A stretch of 60,117 bases of DNA, taken from positions 1 through 60,117 of the forward strand of contig JAIEQI010000074.1 in the NCBI GenBank assembly GCA_019747875.1, in the 5' to 3' direction. Under the pieces are notes generated by a model that was given only the letters and a program-made list of their open reading frames with translations, was not told the DNA's origin and ran no database searches. Origin of the DNA: Candidatus Obscuribacterales bacterium (lineage in GTDB: Bacteria; Cyanobacteriota; Vampirovibrionia; Obscuribacterales; Obscuribacteraceae). Position numbers and translations under genes: made by a program. This document shows positions 56,001-60,117 of the stretch, one piece after another (the stretch's first letter is position 1; each line of letters starts with the position of its first letter).

Positions 56001-56141
56001 TTGCTTCTCAATGTAGGCGTTTAATTCTTTCAGTTTTAGGAACTCAAAGACGCGGTTTCCGAGCACAGCGAGCACGGGAAATAATCCAGCAAGAAAATTG
56101 CCAAATTTGCGGAGAGTGGCAATTATGTTCAAGAAATCCAT
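53064..56141 (-). CDS. Very large polytopic membrane protein, unknown
   Basis: The 1025-residue product has about twenty hydrophobic segments (for example LVALVSIFLVFLMPLSAVF, AAALTNFGILWLFPGQEYEL) separated by short loops. A Ser/Asp/Pro-rich loop (residues ~805-840) and a C-terminal extramembrane domain of ~190 residues (SIKNPANPKDTTNHFAAIGE onward) are the main non-membrane parts. I recognise no transporter or enzyme family. It is convergent with the patatin gene and alone on its strand. Confidence 0.7.
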   Translation of the reverse strand: MDFLNIIATLRKFGNFLAGLFPVLAVLGNRVFEFLKLKELNAYIEKQREKPPFSAIAPIIDRFFWKDYAKDRLEIATLAPEMVPILKLVALVSIFLVFLMPLSAVFHSNLVKITLGNGTVSSAPAWAVWCWVFISAFAWACLTAGAAISNRWALTIISLACIYYLGTCALFLPRSYWNVFLSFTVLLGIMISAKVLAMSTVKEKIGAVIASVISGAPTGLVVTALTPVHHYVKPFVLQWAGIIGSTAGRINSLRGCVSDFCSRDVPKEIMIITLSSLIYLVSLVLRGGLSPVGEQLISSIKLWNGYMWPIWYYIGVGIIYKLLKNARIISKSVQDLMPKRSFVPLALVALAAGLLIFWSPVLALAYFPPHPLASVSAAFIPIYKYYRAVLSDPTNIYSSEWMRWILAVDLFVIIWMIAKRKLTNDNVGSLSYFTLLSWFFIAEYTFQISSFSHAPRHSEVLVTLFAVWLMWLFHTSILGICSESSRLWPAQGRQLLYSGFVCLCLLEIAARTSVQDYNVSNEIFLMMFRGIIDVGIPYFLFVFATRKLDQLPISTLRLFQAFCLGAVFTFPMNILDKFSLSGGTMSGLAELWKQETTLYSTIGVISTSIPHLSPQWLILRGILFASALTLLTASLHYVRSKQWFSRSHNSDENTGKTSNPPGTYAALVFLLISFAGGFASFSKTAVDLPLPNDWKVLISPFSMNVYLDYYWLVAYLSAWLSALVFLFIFPQKAAGLQRNLRLLAAVAAAALTNFGILWLFPGQEYELISANVLPLVSMTGIVLLLYLGLLIWNKVQVDLDACIEPKSGSAGDGDAVPADDEQTRAESSDSSQPHPSPLFSRQELSAIAFFVFAVFTFAIGNGLHESRMISNEQHENSGTIVMPAHWTSIKNPANPKDTTNHFAAIGETDLKSYMDTGLLPVNELSLNTTFEKLAEKISKEKLLADFSLKKVETWSNPQAEVVTGYFTYSQLFDGSPIAMTGITALIRKKQTDSIQFVTIYCFPSEFHRRIADLRRIVAHNALSSK

Positions 56142-56340
56142 TGAACAATTTTCGTACTTCGTCGTAATTTGTCAATTGCCCTGATTCTCGATTGCCAAGG
56201 GTGAATGACAAGCGCGGTTCAGGCCGATGCAGTCTACTTACCGGCAGATAGCAGATTATCGGCGATTCCTACCATTTTGCTTTTTCGATAATCTGAAGCC
56301 TAACTGCTAGAATAGGATAGTAGAAGTCGAGGCGCGGCGA

Positions 56341-57579
56341 ATGTCTGCGGACCCACAAGAAATCTTCGCTTCACAGCTGATCGAGATAATGAAAAGCTGC
56401 CGTGCAGAGTGGAGCTTTGTCTACGATTCTGAGGAATTTACCATCGAGGCTCTTGATGCAAGAGGCACTCGCCAGGCTGTCGTTCGCCTTGATAAGTTAT
56501 TCACGAAATATTTGGCGGCAGAAACTGATGAGCGCCGACAAAAGGTTCTCTTCGATTTCTCGAAACTTATAGTTTCAACAGGCACGCCGGAAACATTTGA
56601 GGAAGCAAAGAAGAATCTTATGCCACTGATCAAGGACAGGTGGTATGTCGAGGTGTTGAACGTAAGTGAGAAACTTGCAGTCTCGACGGACAAATCTGAT
56701 GGCTCCATGATTTTGCCAAACTACAATCTGTCAGACGAAGTGTGTGTGATCTTGTCGTATGAAATGCCTCATGTCCGGTCGTTGATCACCAACGGCAAGC
56801 TGAAATCGTGGGAAGTGTCCTTCATCGAAGGTATGAATTATGCAGTGGAGGCGATGCGACACAAGACTGCTCCAAAGTGCAATGCAATGGTGTACCAGGA
56901 TGAGTCGCGCCCTTATGCCTACGTTTCGTCCTGGGAAGATGGATCCGATGCCTCTCGTGTCCTACTTGAAGATGTGATGTTGTCCTTTCCTGTGTTCGGC
57001 GAAATAATAGTCGGATTGCCTCACGCCGGTGAACTTGTGGTGACCGGTACGGATGAGAATCACGGACTTGAACTTCTGCTTGAGCGATACACGATTGCTT
57101 ATCAAAATGAGTCACGCTATTTGCCACCAATACCTTTCATTTGGAAGGAAGGAATTTTAAGTCGTTTCAACATTCCTGAAAATCACTGCACATATCGTGC
57201 ATTTGAAGCGCTGCGTCATTTGTGGCTGCAAGACATTTATGGGCAGCAGAAAAAGATGTTTGCTACTGATTGGGTCTCTCTGACGGACGGTTTGCATGTT
57301 TCACAATATGAGTTGCTGGAAAAGGAAACACCAGCAGGAAATGTGATGGTATCAAATTGTACTGTGCCCGATATGAATTCAGTGTTGATTCCTCGCACGG
57401 ACCTGATCACATTTTGCGAAGTCGATACTGAAGGTTTGCACACGAGAGCTGTAGGTACATGGACCGAAGTGCAGAGCATTCTGGGTGCCGACTTAGCCGA
57501 AATGGATTTCTACCCAAAACTCTATCGCGTAGGCCGCTTCCCTACAGTTTCCGAACTTCGCTCGATCAGAGAGTCCTGA
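56341..57579 (+). CDS. Hypothetical cytoplasmic protein
   Basis: The 412-residue product has no signal peptide or membrane segment. GAGG lies eight bases before ATG 56341. The profile is soluble alpha/beta with many Asp/Glu; a vague resemblance to DUF1444-type proteins (VRLDKLFTKYLAAETDERRQK, then RDRWYVEVLN) is not enough to name it. No catalytic motif seen. It is divergent from the giant membrane protein by 200 bp. Confidence 0.65.
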   Translation: MSADPQEIFASQLIEIMKSCRAEWSFVYDSEEFTIEALDARGTRQAVVRLDKLFTKYLAAETDERRQKVLFDFSKLIVSTGTPETFEEAKKNLMPLIKDRWYVEVLNVSEKLAVSTDKSDGSMILPNYNLSDEVCVILSYEMPHVRSLITNGKLKSWEVSFIEGMNYAVEAMRHKTAPKCNAMVYQDESRPYAYVSSWEDGSDASRVLLEDVMLSFPVFGEIIVGLPHAGELVVTGTDENHGLELLLERYTIAYQNESRYLPPIPFIWKEGILSRFNIPENHCTYRAFEALRHLWLQDIYGQQKKMFATDWVSLTDGLHVSQYELLEKETPAGNVMVSNCTVPDMNSVLIPRTDLITFCEVDTEGLHTRAVGTWTEVQSILGADLAEMDFYPKLYRVGRFPTVSELRSIRES

Positions 57580-57617
57580 TTAGTCGAGTAGTTTCTAGCT
57601 TCGAAGATTCGTAGTAT

Positions 57618-57640
57618 GGAGCGGCGACGTCCCGTCCGCC
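57618..57640. repeat. Second copy of the GGACGGGACGTC dispersed repeat (inverted)
   Basis: The reverse complement matches 153-175 in its first 15 bases and last six. A further hairpin, GTTCCTGCG/CGCGGAAC, lies at 57662-57684 and may terminate the preceding gene. Confidence 0.5.
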
Positions 57641-57810
57641 TATGACGTGCGTAGCAAGCCTGTTCCTGCGAGCACTCGCGGAACAATTAAAGCTCATCTC
57701 GATTCTCATACATGTCATTTATTGCAAATTACGTAGTTTCGATCTTGACTCAGTTTATGCAAACCGATAGGATGAATTACATAAGTCGCTAACAAATTTG
57801 GAACTAAGAC

Positions 57811-57945
57811 CATGTTCGCAGTTAATCTCCAGCCACATCAGCACCCGCAACAGCCGCAACCGCAGCTGGTGTTTGATGTCGCACTTCAACCGGAGATTAA
57901 TCATGTTGCTCAAATTGTTCTTGTCGATAAATTTCAAGTTAGCTA
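57811..57945 (+). CDS. Possible 44-residue Gln/Pro/His-rich ORF
   Basis: ATG 57811 opens a 44-codon frame (MFAVNLQPHQHPQQPQPQLV, then hydrophobic residues and a TAG). It has no clear ribosome site and no known family. It overlaps the start of the next small ORF by 43 bases. Listed as a possible small gene only. Confidence 0.25.
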
Positions 57946-58190
57946 GAATCGCAAAGGCATTTTTCGATATAAGCGAATCCTTGTGTGACGCAGCGCGCTA
58001 CATGAGTTGTTTCCGTTGTGGATACTCGCGCATCCTTCTTCGCTGGCATTCAGGCGCTGGTATGGCGCGTGCAGTCACAGCTCTGAATTCTGTCTTGATT
58101 GTGAATCGCGCGTGGCTTGCAAGTCGTAATTGGTTTGCCCGTAGGGCGTTAGCCATCGAGCGACCAGTTGCGACCTTCCGTCAATCGTAA
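57903..58190 (+). CDS. Possible small basic protein
   Basis: The product is 95 residues from ATG 57903, with GGAG seven bases upstream. It starts with a hydrophobic Leu-rich helix (MLLKLFLSINFKLARIAKAF) and continues Arg/Ala-rich (NRAWLASRNWFARRALAIERP). A longer start (TTG 57798) exists in the same frame. The ribosome site is the main support; no family recognised. Confidence 0.35.
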   Translation: MLLKLFLSINFKLARIAKAFFDISESLCDAARYMSCFRCGYSRILLRWHSGAGMARAVTALNSVLIVNRAWLASRNWFARRALAIERPVATFRQS

Positions 58191-58413
58191 GTGCTTCTGC
58201 TCATATAGCGCGATGCATTCTTGATCACCAGCGATAGCGGGTAGCTTCACACGATCCAAATTTGCATTGCTGCGCACTCTATTCGGCGCACACATTTAGA
58301 TGTGTCTGGGAGTGTTCGGTCATGAAGATAATCATCTCTCTCAATTTCTTTGAGAGTAGTCAGCTCATGGTTGATTAGTCCATAGGCACCAAATATAGTG
58401 CGCTGTAAAAAAC

Positions 58414-58489
58414 GGAAGAGATCGTCTAGAGGTCAGGACGCTGGTTTGTGAAGCCGGAGGCGCGAGTTCAATTCTCGTTCTCTTCCCCA
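58414..58489 (+). tRNA. tRNA-His (GTG anticodon)
   Basis: It folds as a full cloverleaf: acceptor GAAGAGA with extra G-1 (58414) pairing C73, D-stem GTCT/GGAC, anticodon loop TTGTGAA (anticodon GTG), T-stem GCGAG/CTCGT with T-loop TTCAATT, acceptor 3' TCTCTTC, and an encoded CCA at 58487-58489. The G-1 confirms histidine identity. Confidence 0.95.
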
Positions 58490-58492
58490 TTT

Positions 58493-58564
58493 ATGGGTGT
58501 AGCTCAACAGGAGAGCGCCTGCCTTGGGAGCAGGAGGCCGGAGGGGCAGCACCTCCCACCCATA
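58493..58564 (+). tRNA. tRNA-Pro (TGG anticodon) with non-standard T-loop
   Basis: All four helices are intact: acceptor ATGGGTG/CACCCAT, D-stem GCTC/GAGC with loop AACAGGA, anticodon stem CCTGC/GCAGG with loop CTTGGGA (anticodon TGG) and T-stem GGAGG/CCTCC. The 7-base T-loop is GGCAGCA instead of TTCRANY: positions 54 and 55 are G, 56 is C, 58 is G. CCA is not encoded. It lies 3 bp after tRNA-His and 6 bp before tRNA-Gln, so it is probably co-transcribed with both. It could be a functional variant or a specialised or decayed tRNA. Confidence 0.8.
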
Positions 58565-58570
58565 TTTTAA

Positions 58571-58641
58571 TCCGAGGTCGTCTAATGGTAGGACACGACG
58601 CTTTGAACGTTGGAATGGTGGTTCGAACCCATCCCTCGGAA
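58571..58641 (+). tRNA. tRNA-Gln (TTG anticodon)
   Basis: A complete cloverleaf: acceptor TCCGAGG/CCTCGGA, D-stem GTCT/GGAC, anticodon stem CGACG/CGTTG with loop CTTTGAA (anticodon TTG, reading CAA), T-stem GGTGG/CCATC with canonical loop TTCGAAC, discriminator A; CCA not encoded. Third tRNA of the His-Pro-Gln cluster. Confidence 0.95.
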
Positions 58642-58813
58642 TTTCTGAAATCTGAAAGATTTGGAAGTTGTTTCGGTCCATTTATTCGGTTGGGGCTTTT
58701 GTCTTAGTCGCTGATCTTGATTAATGCACGCTCATTAACTGCGTCAAACAAACTTGTAGGCGTTGTCATGTACGATAAGGGGCACTCTAAATCGTTGAGA
58801 TTGCACGCAGTTC

Positions 58814-59830
58814 ATGAAAGCAGCTCTTTTATCGTTGTCTTTGTTTGCCGGATTGGCTTTTGTAGCCCTTCCGTGCGCTGCTCAGCGAACTCAAATCATG
58901 AACACGTTCAGCGATGCGCGTTCCCCGATTGAGCATACTTTGCAGAACGAGCTTGCGATGCCTGGCATGGGCATCAGCGCTAGCCGAAATCAGATAATGA
59001 ACCGCTTTCAGTACGCGCTGGACCATAAATGGCTCACTAGCGCACAGGTTCAAGACCTCTGTAATGACCTGAAGACGATCACTGATCGAGAGGAAAGCAG
59101 TCGCGATGCAAACGGTAAGTTGAGCTATGAATCGCGCGCCTTAGTTGCGAAGCAGCTGAACGCATTGAATGATCGCTTTGAGCAGCTTGTACTCTCAAAA
59201 GAACAATCCCGCACCAATATAGATGGATTGCGTGCTCGTCGCGCTGTCATCATTCAAAAGGTAAGCAAGGCTGAATCCGATGGCATACTTACCTCGAAAG
59301 ATGCCGAAGCGTTAAATTTCGAAATTACGGCGGCTGGCTCGTCTCTGAAGAGGAAGCAGCTGAGTGAGGATGAACTGAAGGCTACGGCTGAGGATTTGAG
59401 CGAACTCGACAAGAGAATTGATGAACAGTTGGTCAAAGCTGCGGAGATTGCTGCGGCACCTTCGCCTCCGCCGGGTCCGATGGCTAGTTTGAGGCCCAAG
59501 CTGGAGGCGCTAAAGCCTAAACTCGCTGTCAAGCCAACGATGGACGCGATTAAGCCGAAACTCGAAGCGATGAAACCGAAGTTGAATGCTATGAAACCAA
59601 GGCTGGATGCTATGAAACCGAAGCTTGATGCATTTAAGCCGAAGTTCGCCGCGATGCATCCGGCGCGCATCAAGACCAGGATTCAAGAGTATTACACCAA
59701 AGCTACTGGAACGCAAAGTGCTGCCGGAAAAGTGGCGGAGAACCAAAGCGCTGGGGCGAAACCAGCGGGAACAGCCTCAAGCTCAACTTCAACCCAGACC
59801 GCTGGAACACCAGCTGGACAGCCGCACTAA
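58814..59830 (+). CDS. Exported helical protein with Lys-Pro heptad repeats
   Basis: The 338-residue product has a signal peptide ending CAA (LSLFAGLAFVALPCAA). Residues ~40-205 are helical and charged (NRFQYALDHKWLTSAQVQDL, ALNDRFEQLVLSKEQ). Residues ~220-285 hold about nine seven-residue units of the form (A/L)(M/I/L)KP(K/R)L(D/E/N)A. The tail is Ala/Thr/Ser-rich. The 21-bp repeat encoding the heptads is imperfect, so it is older than the perfect 46-bp array downstream. Probably a periplasmic or surface structural protein. No enzymatic motif. Confidence 0.7.
   Translation: MKAALLSLSLFAGLAFVALPCAAQRTQIMNTFSDARSPIEHTLQNELAMPGMGISASRNQIMNRFQYALDHKWLTSAQVQDLCNDLKTITDREESSRDANGKLSYESRALVAKQLNALNDRFEQLVLSKEQSRTNIDGLRARRAVIIQKVSKAESDGILTSKDAEALNFEITAAGSSLKRKQLSEDELKATAEDLSELDKRIDEQLVKAAEIAAAPSPPPGPMASLRPKLEALKPKLAVKPTMDAIKPKLEAMKPKLNAMKPRLDAMKPKLDAFKPKFAAMHPARIKTRIQEYYTKATGTQSAAGKVAENQSAGAKPAGTASSSTSTQTAGTPAGQPH
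59479..59664 (+). repeat. 21-bp imperfect tandem repeat inside the heptad protein gene
   Basis: Units of 21 bases encode AMKPKLD-like heptads in phase. Third-position differences between units suggest selection on the protein sequence. Confidence 0.65.
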
Positions 59831-59835
59831 GTTAG

Positions 59836-60117
59836 AAGCCGGCAGGATGCCGGCGCTCCCGGGATCGAACCGAAAACAGCGAAGCCGGCAGGATGCCGGC
59901 GATCCCGGGATCGAACCGAAAACAGCGAAGCCGGCAGGATGCCGGCGCTCCCGGGATCGAACCGAAAACAGCGAAGCCGGCAGGATGCCGGCGCTCCCGG
60001 GATCGAACCGAAAACAGCGAAGCCGGCAGGATGCCGGCGATCCCGGGATCGAACCGAAAACAGCGAAGCCGGCAGGATGCCGGCGCTCCCGGGATCGAAC
60101 CGAAAACAGCGAAGCCG
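59836..60117. repeat. 46-bp tandem repeat array, six copies plus partial
   Basis: Six units of exactly 46 bases start at 59836, 59882, 59928, 59974, 60020 and 60066, with a seventh cut by the window end. Units differ only at one site (CGCTCCC vs CGATCCC). Each carries two GCCGGC palindromes around AGGAT and a CCCGGG. The core matches the left-edge repeat at 22-55. There are no unique spacers, so it is not a CRISPR array. The near-identity implies recent expansion. Confidence 0.95.

Noticed and set aside
59836..60117. Tandem repeats at the right end as a CRISPR array
   Set aside because: The 46-bp units are contiguous and nearly identical; there are no unique spacers and no cas genes in the window.
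1..60117. Prophage, transposon or integron
   Set aside because: No transposase, integrase, terminal inverted repeats with target duplication or phage structural gene was found. The tRNA cluster has no integrase next to it.

Overview
The window reads as a chromosomal segment of a Gram-negative-type bacterium with moderate GC content, dense in secreted and envelope proteins. An MlaE-type permease with an MCE protein, a haemagglutinin-like beta-helix adhesin, FecR-domain proteins, a CHASE2 sensor kinase and a PATAN/DUF4388-type protein all fit a cyanobacterial-lineage heterotroph. My best guess is a Melainabacteria/Vampirovibrionia (Obscuribacter-like) organism; this is inference from gene style, and no marker gene is present to prove it. 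No phage, transposase or CRISPR array is visible.

Left part (1-19 kb): two copies of a GC-rich dispersed repeat and a 12-bp minisatellite run into a LigD-type primase-polymerase gene. Then come a small secreted protein and, convergent to it, a 2420-residue beta-helix adhesin. A cysteine-rich, possibly thaumatin-like exported protein and a TPR protein with a metal-site-like tail follow. Next are three TadE/TadG-like pseudopilin-style proteins in a divergent pair of units, an unknown two-gene unit, an NTF2-like exported protein with a small coiled-coil partner, and a Gln/Gly-rich exported protein.

Middle part (19-45 kb): a long Lhr-type helicase, a spermidine-synthase-like TPR protein, two small ORFs (a zinc-binding protein and a membrane protein), an exported metal-dependent amidohydrolase and an EF-hand-like protein. 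Two tandem exported paralogues follow, ending at a strong terminator, then a class-I glutamine-amidotransferase-like peptidase C26, a zinc alcohol dehydrogenase, an mlaE-MCE pair without its ATPase, a His/Gly repeat protein and an MFS exporter. The best candidate for an uncharacterised system is the tightly packed operon at 44.7-39.4 kb: exported FecR protein, CHASE2 histidine kinase, response regulator, and a small unknown protein.

Right part (45-60 kb): an LRV-repeat protein, a membrane TPR protein overlapping tail-to-tail with a degenerate-GGDEF/PATAN/zinc-ribbon protein, two overlapping Clp-N-like fragments, and a coupled PlsC-like acyltransferase and patatin lipase next to a very large polytopic membrane protein. 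After that come an unknown 412-residue protein, a tRNA cluster (His, Pro, Gln) in which the tRNA-Pro has an abnormal T-loop, an exported Lys/Pro heptad-repeat protein, and a perfect 46-bp tandem array related to the repeats at the left edge.
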